This document shows positions 10,951 to 22,600 of a stretch of 64,000 nt of DNA, one piece after another. The DNA comes from Miscanthus floridulus (Eukaryota; Streptophyta; Magnoliopsida; Poales; Poaceae). The DNA lies in contig NC_089593.1 of the NCBI RefSeq assembly GCF_019320115.1, positions 17,716,870-17,780,869 on the forward strand, in the 5' to 3' direction. The notes under the pieces were generated by a model. It saw only the letters and a list, made by a program, of their open reading frames with translations, was not told the origin of the DNA and ran no database searches. Both the position numbers and the translations under genes were made by a program. How positions within the stretch are numbered: position 1 is the first letter of the stretch; each line of letters starts with the position of its first letter.

Positions 10951-12493
10951 TGTCGGTGTTTCGTACGAGCATCGGCAAGTAAATTTATAGTAATGCGCGT
11001 TAGGCTCGGATGGTGCGCTAAAGGACATAAGATTTATACTGGTTTGGGCTGAATGTCCCTACGTCTAGTTTGTTGCTGCTCATGTTATTAGCACCGTGAA
11101 CTGTCTGTAGTAAGGGGTACAAACGATCGAGAGAGGGACTGGTCCCAAGTCTCTGATGGAAGGGTTGAAAGGAGGTCAAGAGCTTCGTAGCCGCTTGACT
11201 GTGTGTATGTGTCTTCTTGTTCGGTTCCAAAAGTCCATCCCTTTGATGGAGGAAGCGCATCCCATTTTATAGATGAAGGGGCTAGCTTTACAAGGGTGAG
11301 GGCTTTAGGACACGTACTCTACTTAGTCTTGTGGCTCACGTCTACCCGGCCTGGTTCTTCATTTTGATGAGTGCGAAGGAAGATAAGCGCCTACAATACT
11401 GTCGATGTCTCTGTAGAATGTCAGGTTGGTTACAGAATGCTGCCCTACGCAGGGTATGGGCTGCAGTATAGTGGTTTTGACTTATGAGCCTCCCCCAGCC
11501 TTGCTCCGCACGCCTTCTAGTTCTCATGAGTCTTCGTCAGAGGGATGCGGGGTCAGGGTCCGGAGTAGCGCCGTGGCCAAGGTCTTCTGGCTTGGTAGAC
11601 CTAAGGGGCCGGGAAGCGGGCGCCGCTCCCTTGGGTCCATAGCACGGTGACGGAATATCCTTCGTTCGTGGAGATAGCAAATCCTTTTCTAGAGCGTAGC
11701 GGTTGTCGTATATCTTCATTGGGTTCCGTGTCCCAGAGCTGAAGGCGGCGCCTACAACTCTACAGGGCGAGGAGCACGCACCTGTAATACCTTTCGGGCT
11801 CTGCGGCGCCCGGAAGGGTCTAAAGCACCTGTCCCGTCGTTCCCTGGCAGTACTTTTCCTGCCAGGGCACAGGGTATGGTCCTTGGAGCCATGGTTGACC
11901 CAAACATCTTGTCCTGCCCTGTACCCATCATCCTCAAAGGCATCGGGTGAGGCGGCGACTAGCCCTGAGCCCTCGGGCGAGACCGTGCCCGCCCCAAAGG
12001 TGTCGGGCGAGATGGAGACTAGCCCTGAGCCCTCGGGTGAGGCAGAGCTACCCCAAAGGCGTCGAGCGAGGCGAAGACTAGCCTTGAGCCCTCGGGTGAG
12101 ACCGTGCTTGCCCCAAAGGCGTCGGGCGAGGTGGAGACTAGCCCTGAGCCCTCGGGCGAGACCGTGCCCGCCCCAAAGGCGTCGGGCGAGGTGGAGACTA
12201 GCCCTGAGCCCTCGGGCGAGACCGTGCCCGCCACAAAGGCGTTGGGCGAGACGGAGACTAGCCCTAAGCCCTCGGGTGAGACCATGCCCACCCCAAAGGC
12301 ATCGGGCGAGACGGAGACTAGCCCTGAGCCCTCGGGTGACGCAGGGCTACCTCAAAGGCATCGGGCGAGGCGGAACCGAACTCCTATCATTCGAGCAAAG
12401 GATGCTACGGCACCCTTATCCGTCCAGAAGTTTTTAACGTTTGGTGGTTATTGGTTCCACCATCTAGGGTACCCCGGTATTAGGTCCCCGACA
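10951..12493 (-). repeat. 3' LTR of element C (1543 bp, only LTR of this copy)
   Basis: The LTR has terminal inverted repeats TGTCGG / CCGACA. Orientation follows from the minus-strand pol genes and from the purine-rich tract just inside it at 12494-12512. It contains a 60-bp minisatellite. Without a second LTR the boundaries rest on the inverted termini and the CTTAG duplication. Confidence 0.8.
11937..12372. repeat. 60-bp tandem repeat inside LTR of C, about 7 copies
   Basis: The block GACTAGCCCTGAGCCCTCGG recurs at about 11957, 12017, 12076, 12136, 12196, 12256 and 12316, a period of 60 bp with one 59-bp step. Because 60 is a multiple of 3, long open frames with 20-residue repeats appear in several frames on both strands. 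These are a by-product of the period, not evidence of a gene. Confidence 0.93.
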
Positions 12494-12512
12494 GTAGCCC
12501 CCGAGCCTCCAG
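12494..12512 (-). promoter_or_regulatory. Polypurine tract of element C
   Basis: The minus strand reads GGAGGCTCGGGGGCTAC directly before the LTR end (TGTCGGGG). This is the expected place and composition for the plus-strand DNA primer of a Ty3/gypsy element. Confidence 0.6.
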
Positions 12513-12645
12513 GTAATTCAGATAGAACCGCCTGGAGGGTGCTTTTCGATTTTGTCGGAGTTACTTTGCCAGAGGGTGTGCGCGAGCGCACCCGATGGGT
12601 GTAGCCCCCGAGCCTCCAGGTGATTTGGATAGAATCACCTGGAGG
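12503..12645. repeat. Two tandem hairpins next to the polypurine tract of C
   Basis: A unit starting AGCCCCCGAGCCTCCAGG occurs at about 12497 and again at about 12604. The second copy holds a perfect 13-bp stem (CCTCCAGGTGATT, 12613-12625, with its complement 12633-12645) around a 7-base loop. The first copy holds the same stem with mismatches. Confidence 0.8.
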
Positions 12646-13075
12646 GTGTTTTCGGACCCTTCGCGGGTAAGGCTGAAGTACTTAGTTTTTCATCAACTGG
12701 ATATTTTTCGAGGGGGTCATGGTGTCCTGTTCGTGGGGATCTCATTCAGGGCTGACCTAGCCGGGGCTTGACCATGGATCGAGACCCTAGTAATGCTTGC
12801 GCCCTTGATTTCGGATCGTTCACTGATCTATCCTTAGTTGGGCCGGACGCCGAGCTTCTGGGTCCTAGGTGGGCCAAATAGAAAAAATCTTCGTGACCTG
12901 CCTTTCCCCGGTGGGAAGAGAGTCCGGATTTGCCTGGGGAAGGCGAACCGTCCACCGTGATTTTTGGTGGGGAAGGATAGGGACTGCGAGCACGTGTCCC
13001 GCGACGTGACGTGGCGGTGCGCGTGGTAGGCCCAGAAATCGAGGCGGACGGTTGCCCTTCTCGCGTCCGTCGCCC

Positions 13076-13083
13076 CTATAAAA
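13076..13083 (+). promoter_or_regulatory. TATA box of the antisense gene of element C
   Basis: CTATAAAA sits in a GC-rich context about 200 bp upstream of the aORF ATG (13285) and is followed by a C/T-rich leader. Together with the aORF downstream, it supports an independent antisense promoter inside the element. Confidence 0.6.
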
Positions 13084-13284
13084 CCACGGGGTTCGCCCCC
13101 AAGGTTCCGTATTTCACTCCCCTGCCTTTGCGTTCTAAAACATCCGCCGTCAATCGCCCCAGCCTCCTACGCCCGCATCGCCACCATCGACTGGCTTGCG
13201 TTTGTGTTTACAGCCACCGTCAAGCTTGCGCCTGCCCCGTAGTCACTGTCGAGCTCGCGCCCACCTTTCTCCCCAATTGCTTTG

Positions 13285-16200
13285 ATGGAGTTGTGGGGCA
13301 GATCTAGCATCACCCCACGGCATTTGGAGGGCCTCATCTGCCGCGGCCTTCTCCGCCCACTATCCGCCGTCCAGGAGTGGCTGCTACCTGGCGACGAGGG
13401 TGAGCCGGTGCCGCCCGATGGGTATGTCGTTTCTTTTGCCATCTTCCACGAGCGGGGATTCGCGGTACCCGCGCATAGATTTCTTCGGGGGCTGCTGGAT
13501 TATTATGAGGTGGAGCTACAGCATCTAACTCCCAACGGGGTTCAACACATGGCGGCATTTGTTGCCCTGTGCGAGGGTTTCCTAGGGATCGATCCCCATT
13601 TTGATTTGTGGCGGTATTTCTTTAACATTAGTTTGTCGAAGAGGAAGATTGGGGGGAAAGATGTGAACGCGCCAATGGGATGTGCCAGCATTCATCTGTG
13701 CCATACCCAGTCGAGGGGTTATCCATACATGCGTCTGGCGACATCCAACAAGGGATGGCACTCGCAGTGGTTTTATGTTAGGGACGATGCGAGTGCCACC
13801 CTTCCGAGGTACACTGGATGCCTTATTCAAGAAGCTCTAGAGTCGTGGAGCTGGGGCGTCCAGTCCAAAGACAAGAAACACCTCTCCGACCTTCTTTCCA
13901 CCCTTCAAGCCCTGAAGGATCGGGGTGTAAAGGGGACGGGGATTATCGGCGCCTATCATGCAAGGAGGGTGGTGCCGCTGATGGCGCGCGTGGTCCCCCC
14001 TGCATCGGATGACGCCCAGAATGTCATTCGGGGGGACGGTGCTTGTTGATGAGGCACTCCCTTTTTCAGAAGTGGCGCAGCGCATTAAGGAGGCGATGGA
14101 GCCGATGAAGGATTCCAAAGGCAGCGTCCTTGACATTGTGTATCCAGTGCCCGGACATCCCCCAATGCGGCCAGAACCTGGGTTCTTTGAATTCATAAGC
14201 CCCCTTCTCCTGTGCTCTTTTCTTTCTCCTAAATCTCCATTTTTTAATACTTGCTTTTTTGACGTTGGGACCAGCCGAGGGGGCTTGTCTTCAAGGATAG
14301 TCCGGTTCCACTGCCAAAGGACAAGGCCATGGCGGCGGCGAATCGACTCGCGGCCGAGCGGGACAAGAAAGCAAGGGAGGAGATGAAGAAGGCGAAACGA
14401 CTGAAGCAGGAGGCACAGCATCGGGGGGAGGACGTGAGCAGTGAGGATGATGATGATGACGATGACGATGATGACGAGGTAGCCGTCGGCATGGATTGGG
14501 ACGTCCTGGAGGACGAGGACACGTTGACAAGTGGTCGCCCGTCCATGCAGGGACCCTTCCCGTTCCACGCAGAGGAAAGTGAATCGGTGAGGTCGGTGGA
14601 GGCCGGCGAGTCCACCGCTTCGCACGGCGTGCCGGCCGAGGACCGGTGGATGGAGGAAAGTGGGCCTACCGCTGCCGACCCCGAAGCGATGGGGGAGGGG
14701 AGTGGCTCTAGTGCCGCGCCCCATGAGACGATGGAGGGGAGTGGCTCTGGTGCCGCACCCCACGAGGTGAGCCCCCCTGCCCTGGAGCAGGGGGTAGGCT
14801 CGAAACGGTCCCGCCCAGATGAGCCGGGGCAGGGATCTAGGGATCCGTCCCCAAAACGCTTCCACCGGCCGAGGACGTCAACATGAGCTGCTGATTCCTC
14901 TGTTTTCATCCTTTTTCCATTTCTATTTTGATCTAATGATTAATACCTTTGTGTAGGTTCTTGCGGACGGGTCACCCCCTGGGGCTGGCGCCCAAGAAGA
15001 GTCTCGCCATTCAAGTGGGATAGATGGCGTCGCCTGGCGTCACCCCTATTTCGGGCGGGAGTGGTGCCGATGTCGGGTCTACGTTGGCCAACCCGACGAT
15101 GTCTGTGGTGGCACCCACGCCCGTGGAGGTTACTGAGCAGGCAGCCTCCTCCATGGCGGATATGGTACAGCTGGCCGAGGGCCGCATATCGCCAGTGGAG
15201 GTGGTCATGACCGCGCCAAGCCAGGATCAGCCGGGCGCGGTCGTGGTGGCACTCGAGGGCGTAGTGCAATCCGCGCCACCGGGGGCCCAGGTGGATCCGC
15301 TCGTGGCGCTCGAAGTGGCCCAGACGGAAGAGGGTCCAGCCGGAGGGTCCTCGAGTGCAGTGGTGGTGCCGCATAGGGTCAGGAGGGAGCCGCCCATGGC
15401 CCCTTTCTTGGGAGGAAGCCGCTCTCCCGCGCGGGGGGAGCCGCCACTTCAGTGGATGGCCGCTCGGGACCCAACGTCGGCTCTTTTCTCGCTCGATGAT
15501 CATTCCGAGAGCATGGAGCGGGAGGGTCTTGACATTAGAATTTCGACCATGCTGGAGGCCCTCGACTAGGCCAGAGGAGCCCTGCGTGAAATCGTCGTTC
15601 CTACTACCCAGGTATTCGCTTGATTTTCTTCTTTCTCCACATGTTTTTGTGTTTTCGCATTTCTGATTCCAGTCTTCTTCCTCTTCAGGTTCTTGTTGCT
15701 CATAGCCGGAATAAATCCCGATTCCTCCGCGAGTAGAAGGCGGAGTGGGATCGCCTCTCCGAGGAGGCCCGGCTGCGAGTAGACATGGCCGCACAGCTTG
15801 CTACCGCCCAGGAGCGGGAGGCCCAGGCATGTCAAGACGCGGAGGAGGCCCATGGGATGTTCGAGGATTTGTCGGCGAGGTCCAAGCTGGATGGGGAGGA
15901 GATCACCAGGCTCCAAAAGGAGCGAGACGAGCTGCTGCAGAGGAACGCCGCAGCTAATGAGAAGGCCAGCGAAGTCCTGAAGGAGCTAGAGATGGAGCGG
16001 GACCTCCGGCGGAAGGCCGAGAGTAGGGCCACGGCCCTCCAGCAGAAGGTGGACGAGGACGTCGAGGTGGTCCGCTCTCTCCGGGCAGAGCTCGGTGATG
16101 CGGTGAGCCGAAGGTTGAACGCCGAAAACGTCTTTGTCAGGCTGGAAAAAGAGGCTGCCCATGCACGAAGGGCCCTTCAGGTTGAGAGCGATGAGCACGA

Positions 16201-16525
16201 TCTTCTGCAAGCTACGGTCGGGGTGGTCCTTAATGCCCTGAATGTGGTGGAGCCGGTGGAGACCAGCCCGCCCGCGGCTCGTGCCGCTGGTATCACGGCT
16301 CGGGTGGGCCAGCTTGAGGAGAGTGCTTTTCACGCCGGGATCACCCAGGCCTTCATCGTTGCCCATGCTCATTACGAGAAGGAAATCAACCTAAAGGTGA
16401 TGAGCGAAGGTTTCCCGTCCACCTATGAGGATGAAGAGCTAGAGGAAATGGAGAAGATGGTTGCTCCCCTTGCGAAAAACCTAGCGGATAGTCTTAAAGA
16501 GATGGTTCTCCCTTCGTGGGAGTAG
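13285..16525 (+). pseudogene. Antisense ORF (aORF) of element C, 'putative gypsy-type transposon' (PF04195-like), multi-exon
   Basis: Exon 1 (ATG 13285) encodes the conserved domain: SSITPRHLEGLICRGLL, then VSFAIFHERGFAVPAHRFLRG, PNGVQHMAAFVALCEGFLG, FFNISL, and WHSQWFYVRDD. A one-base insertion in the G run at about 14033-14038 shifts the frame; the protein continues in the next frame to about 14205. Further exons by eye: about 14272-14886, with KK/E-rich residues and a run of ten Asp at 14447-14476; about 14956-15611; and about 15690-16525, an all-helical coiled coil. In-frame TAG stops lie at 15567-15569 and 15734-15736. Known: Tat elements carry this gene antisense between pol and the 3' LTR; its role is unknown. 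It lies in the same relative place as the plus-strand gene of element A. Exon limits are inferred from GT-AG sites. Confidence 0.75.
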
Positions 16526-19500
16526 TTAGTCGAATAATTTTGAGAACAACTTATATGTAATATGTGGACAAGTGTCGGTATTTTTCGAGTCTGGATGTGG
16601 TTTCATGATTTTGCGTCGTAATTTCGTTTTGTTTGATTTTTTGCGATCTTACCAATCTGTTCCCCCGAATCTTGTCGCTGGTCTTGATGCGAGGAGATTG
16701 TTTCGAAAGAAAGAAAGGTGGTAGCCGTACCTTAACCAGCCCTCGAGTAAGGTCTGACCCCCTGCATTTGCTGGGGTCGGGGGTTACTGGAGATCGGAAA
16801 TGTGGTTTTGGTGACAGGGTCGACAAAGTCCTTGGATGACATTGCAATATTCCCCGCCCTGTCTTTCAATAGAAATCCCCAACCGAGGACTCTATGGGCT
16901 CGACAAGGTGGGGCCTTCGAACCTGTGTCCCTATATTGATTGGCTCGAGCCCCCGGGCCTTGTTAGGGTCTGATAGGGGTTGGCCATAATTTGCGTGTTA
17001 CCCCGTCCTCGATTTTCGCAATCAGAGGGGCTGAGTAAACGACACTTGCCTCGACGGCTCGAGTATCGCGCTCAACGAGCTCACTAATGGGTACGTTCGT
17101 GTGGAATCCGAGTCCATCATTTGCTGATGGGGTCGGCAGAGCCCTTTGGTGGCACTCCACAACTTCTTAACCCGCCTCCCGGCAGATGCCCGAGCCGTTC
17201 GATAGGCTCAGGTGGCCCGATGGCCTCTCCTCGATGGAGATTCTGTGGGTTTGGCTCGGGGTTAGAATTGAATGAGAAAAGGTCGAGACGTCCCTATCCG
17301 CTTTTGAGCGGGGTCGGGCAGGGCCGCAGGGGCTTGTCTCAGTTATTTCTCCTTGGCTCTGTTCGGCATGAGGCGGCCTCGAGCCCTTCGCGGGCCGACC
17401 TTCAAACCTCGGCCTGTGGTCGCCTATATTGAATGAGGCGACGACCGTTTCGTGATGCGACACGAAGCGTTGGGATGTTTCACATATGCATAATATAATT
17501 GAAGTGAAGGCGGGGTCGGTAACATTACCTTGGCGGTATGAGTGACGAAAAAGCTCTTAACAGATGCGTCCGTGCGGGGTTCGGACCCTGATGTTCGCGA
17601 TGAGGTTGGAGTAACCTGCATAAGAATCGCTATTCTTTGTTTTTCGTATCTCGGTGGCGGTCCAAGATGCTTAATTTAACTTGGGCAACCTGACAGCTTC
17701 CCCTTTGGGGGGGATTCTGTAGGCGGACCCCTCCAAACCCTTCTTGAGAAGGCAGACGTCAAGGCTAGAGACGCGAGGGGCGTTGAGCATGATTTTTCTA
17801 GCGAACAGAAACACCATAGCTACCGGGGCGTAGGGTCTGCTAGTTCGTCTAGTTTTACTCAAAGTTTTATGCCCGTATTTTGCATTCTTAGTTTCAAGCG
17901 TACGGAGGGGGTTGGGTGAGGAGGATGTCTAGATTGGTAGACATCCTCGGTAGCCCCCGAGTGATGTTTGTGTCCCCACCGTTTGACGGGGTCGGAAGCT
18001 CGAGAGATTAATTTTAACGCGTAAAGTAAGAAGGCTGAGGTGCTTATCTTTCTTTGGACGTTCGTTCGTCGTCTCTTCCGAGCCGAATGGCCGGCCCAGT
18101 AGATCCAAAAGGTCCTGTCGTCGGATCGTCCCATGGTCCTGCATGGGGCGGCAAAAAGTTGTCTGCCTATGTGGGCGCCTTAATCGCCACGTCCGAAGCG
18201 GGTCAGTGGCAGGCCATACCCAGGCAGTGTTCAGTTTGACCAAGGGGGGACGCCTCGTCGACCGGGGCGTGTCCCGTCAGTTCGGCGTGTCCCCTCAGGT
18301 ATCAATCAATATTGATTCCGTATTTAAAGAGCGGAAGGGAGAGGGTTTTTCGTCCAACCTTTCGCCTTTCCTTAGCTACAGTGCCTCCTCTTTAAATAGG
18401 GAGGGGAGGGGAGTTCTCATCCCACCTCCTCTTCTGCCTCCGAGCCGCTATCTCTCCTTCTTCTTCCTTTCCGCCGAATGCGTCCACCCGTCGCGGCAGT
18501 TCCTGAGTGAGGAAGAGTAATGCCAGAGAGAGAGAACTCATAGATTCACTCGTGAATCTGGAGCGTGATGTCGAGCCGGAGGTTATCTAGCGTAGATGAG
18601 ATGGTGCGTGCCACCCATGCTAAGGAGTCGCTGCTGCCGAAGGAGAAGAGGCGCCAGTGAGCGTCGTACGTCGTCGACTGCGCCGTTGTTCGTTGTGCTC
18701 CTCCTTTGGCAGGAGGCGTATCCTGCCCATACGCTGTTGTCAGGGTTGTGGCTAGGGATGACGGCGTAGTCCCCAGATGCCCTAGTGGAGGCGTCGCTGT
18801 CGGGGTTGCGGCTGACGACGATGGCGTAGTCCCCGGATGCCCTGGCGGAGGCGTTACAGATGGCGGCGCCTTCGAGGATCCTACGAAGCAGCGGGATATC
18901 AGGATGTCGCCGATGGAGAGCATGGCACGGCGACCGCAGTAGACGAGCTGGCCCGTGTACACGCCCCGGGCATCGCCGATGGAGAGCATGGCACGACGAC
19001 CGCAGTAGTACTTGTAGTAGAGCTAAGCAGAGACTGTAATTGAATAACTTTGTGGGGAAGCCCCCGAGTAAACAGTCCTCTGAATTTACAAGTATATTGT
19101 TCCTTTTTGTACTGAAATCGTTTTGTAAGTGATGAATTTGTGCAAAAAATGAACAAATTTACATCTTTTGCTTATTGCAAGCAATTTTTTATCTTTCTCC
19201 TTTTGGTAGAAATGATTCTAGTGCTTTCCGACCCTACTCACGGTCTAAGTCATAAGAAACTAGGAACGTGGGCGAACTAATTCTGATTGAGCTGGTGAGC
19301 AAAGAGGTTACAACTGCTGGGGTGTGGGTGTCCCGCAGTCCTACCAGTCGTATTCAGAATTGGTTCCCAAAATCTTAGCCCCTAGGACTCATATATGAGA
19401 GGAATGGAAAACTTAGAGAATGTTTATAACCATAACACAGGAGGTTTTTGCAAGCGCAATAGTTATATCATATATGTCACATGTTATGATCACATGCCAG

Positions 19501-19614
19501 CCCCCGAGTGAGGTCTGACCCCTCGCCACTTGCAGGGGTCGGAAGTCACTAAGGATTGGGGTTTTGTTATGACAAAATCTGATAAGGAAGAGTGTAAGCT
19601 TATTTTAAGGATAG
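16526..19614. other. Non-coding linker of element C between aORF and integrase 3' ends
   Basis: No credible long gene. It contains dispersed copies of an 'AGCCCCCGAGTrAGGTCTGACCCC...GGGGTCGG' unit (about 16738, 17950, 19500) and a short direct repeat around 18745-18850 (GGCGTAGTCCCC...GATGCCCT twice). A TATA-like TTTAAATAGG near 18391 with a C/T-rich leader could drive a short plus-strand transcript. Open frames here (for example 18546-18989 on the minus strand) show no recognisable domain. Confidence 0.5.
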
Positions 19615-22600
19615 AAACGACGTAGCTGCTCAATGTTCCAGGCATTGGTGAAGACCTCACCGTTGATGGTTTTCAACCGGTAGGCGGCTAGGTGAAGTAC
19701 TTCCGCGATGACGTAGGGCCCTTCCTAGGGCAGGGAGAGTTTGTGGCGGTCCTTGTTGCTCTGCACAAGACGGAGGACGAGGTCTCCGACGTTGAAGGCT
19801 CGACCTCGCACCCGTCGGCTGTGGTACCGTCGCAACGCCTACTGGTACTTAGCCGAACGGAGGAGGGCGATGTCGCGAGCTTCTTCTAGCTAGTCCATGG
19901 CATCTTGGTGGGATGCCTTAGCTCCCTGTTCATCGTATGCTCTGATTCTTGGCGCTCCATAGTCAAGATCCGTTGGAAGAATGGCCTTGGAACCGTAGAC
20001 CATGAAAAAGGGTGTGTAGCCAGTGGCCCGGCTAGGAGTTGTCCTTAGGCTCCAGAGCACGGCCGGGAGCTCAGCGAGCCAACGCGCGCCGAACTTGTTC
20101 AACCGGTTGAAAATTCTAGGTTTGAGGCCTTGAAGGAGCATGCCGTTTGCGCACTTGACCTGCCTATTCGTCTGGGGGTGTGCGACGGCCGCCTAATCGA
20201 TTCGGATGTGTTGTTCATCACAGAATCGAACGAATTTTCTGCCAGTGAACTGCGTGCCGTTGTCTGTGATGATGGAATTCGGTACTCCAAAGCGGTGGGT
20301 GATGTCGAGAAAAAACAGCACCGCTTGCTCGGATTTGATCGTGGATATTGGTCGAGCTTCAATACATTTTGTAAACTTGTCTATGGTGACAAGCAGGTGG
20401 GTGAAGCCCCCAGGTGCCTTTTTGAGTGGCCCAAGTGCCCAACCAGGTCAAGCCCCTAGACCGTGAAGAGCCACGTGATGGGGATCATCTAGAGAGCCTA
20501 GGCCGGGAGGTGTGTTTGCCGAGCATAGTACTGGCACCCTTTGCAGGTGCGTACAATTTGCTCGGCATCAGCTACGGCGGTGGGCCAATAGAAACCTTAT
20601 CGGAATGCATTCCCAACCAAGGTTCTTGGTGCAGCATGATGACCGCATACTCCGCTGTGGATGTCGCCCAGCAGGAGTTTCCCCTGTTCACCAGGGATAC
20701 AGAGTTGCAGAATCCCAATGTGACTTCGTTTGTAGAGCTCGCCTTCTACAAGAACGAAAGATTTGGTGCGTCGTGCGAGCCGTCGGGCTTCCGTCTTGTC
20801 TGCCGGTAGTATGTTGTGGAGGAGGTAGTTGAGGTAAAGCGTTCTCCAGTCATCGGGAGGGTCGGACTCCGCTGTTGGGTCCTCTTCGAGCTCCATGACT
20901 TTGGGGTCAGGCGGAGCGGTTGGAGGATCGGCCTCTGGGGTTGGACTAGATGGGCCATCATCGGCTTGTTCCGACCCCGTGTAGCATACCGAGGGTTTGT
21001 GTTGGTCACTGGCAAAGACGCCGGCCGGGACTGGCTCTCGGCTAGATGCTGCTTTTGTAAGCATGTCGGCTACTTCGTTGAGGCGCCTTGGGATGTGATT
21101 GAGTTCGAGGCCATCGAATTTGTCCTCCAGTCGTCGGACCTCTTGACAGTATGCCTCCATCTTGACGTCATGGTAGCTTGACTCCTTCATGACTTGGTTG
21201 ATGACCAGCTGGGAGTCGCCTCTGACGTCAAGGCGTTGGATGCCTAGCTCGATGGCGATTCGTAGGCCGTTGATAAGCGCTTCATATTCTGCAGTATTGT
21301 TTGATGAGGGGAAGTGGAACCGAACCATGTACCTCATGTGGACCCCGAGGGGAGATATAAAGACTAGTCCTGCTCCAGCGCCCTTCTTCATCAGTGATCC
21401 ATCGAAGTACATTGTCTAGTACTCTTGATCGATGGGTGCTGGTGGCATCTGGACCTCGGTCCACTCCGCGATGAAGTCAGCCAGTATCTGAGATTTGATC
21501 GCTGTTCGGGGGGCATAAGAAATGCCCTGATCCATCAGCTCGAGTGCCCATTTTGCGGTTCTTCCCGTAGCGTCATGGCTACGGACAACCTCACCGAGGG
21601 GGAATGACGTCACTACTGTCATGGTGTGTGACTCGAAGTAGTGGCGCAGCTTCCTCTTGGTGATGAGGACAGTGTAGAGGAGTTTCTGGATTTGGGAGTA
21701 GCGAGCTTTGAAGTCGGATAACACCTCGCTGATGAAATATACAGGGCGCTGCACCTTGAAGGCGTGCCCCTCCTCCTCTCATTCTACCACTAAGGCAGAG
21801 CTGACCACTTGGGTGGTGGCCGATATATATAGTAGGAGGGATTCTTCGTTGCATGGAGGAACTAGGACTGGAGGTTTAGTCAAAAATCGTTAAACCATGT
21901 CAAGCGCTTCCTGAGCCTCGGCTGTCCACTCGAAGCGGTCAGATTTCTTTAGGAGTCGATAAAGGGGGAGTCCTCATTCGCCGAGGCGTGAAATGAATCG
22001 GCTGAGAGCGGCAAGGCACCCTGTGATCTGCTGAACCCCCTTTATGTTTTGAATTGGGCCCATCATTGTGATGGCTGATATTTTCTCCGGGTTGGCTTTG
22101 ATGCCACGCTCGGAGATGATAAAGCCGAGCAGCATGCCCCTCAGGACCCCGAAAACACATTTTTCGGGATTGAGTTTGATGCCGTTTGCCTAGAGTTTTG
22201 CAAAGGTTTGCTCAAGGTCGGCGACAAGGTGGTCAGCTTGTTTGGATTTGACTACGATGTCGTCGACATAGGCCTCAACGGTTCGCCCAATGAAGTCTCC
22301 AAAGCAACTAAGCATACAGCGCTGGTACGTTGCCCCAGCATTCTTCAGACCGAAAGGCATCAAAATGTAGCAGAATGATCCAAAGGGGGTGATAAAAGAT
22401 GTCACGAGCTGGTCGGACTCTTTCATTGCGATTTGGTGGTAACCGGAGTACGCATCAAGGAAGCAGAGGGTTTCGCACCCTGAGGTGGAATCGACTATTT
22501 GGTCCATTCGTGGCAAAGGAAACGGATCCTTTGGACATGCTTTGTTGAGGCCGGTATAATCGACACACATTCTCCATTTCTTGCTCTTTTTTCGCACAAG

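Noticed and set aside
11703..12604. Long overlapping frames with 20-residue repeats (PEPSGET-like)
   Set aside because: They arise from a 60-bp minisatellite inside an LTR; the period keeps several frames open on both strands.
14244..14909. 221-codon minus-strand Ser-rich frame
   Set aside because: Shadow of the Asp-rich part of the aORF; the poly-Ser is the complement of GAT/GAC repeats.
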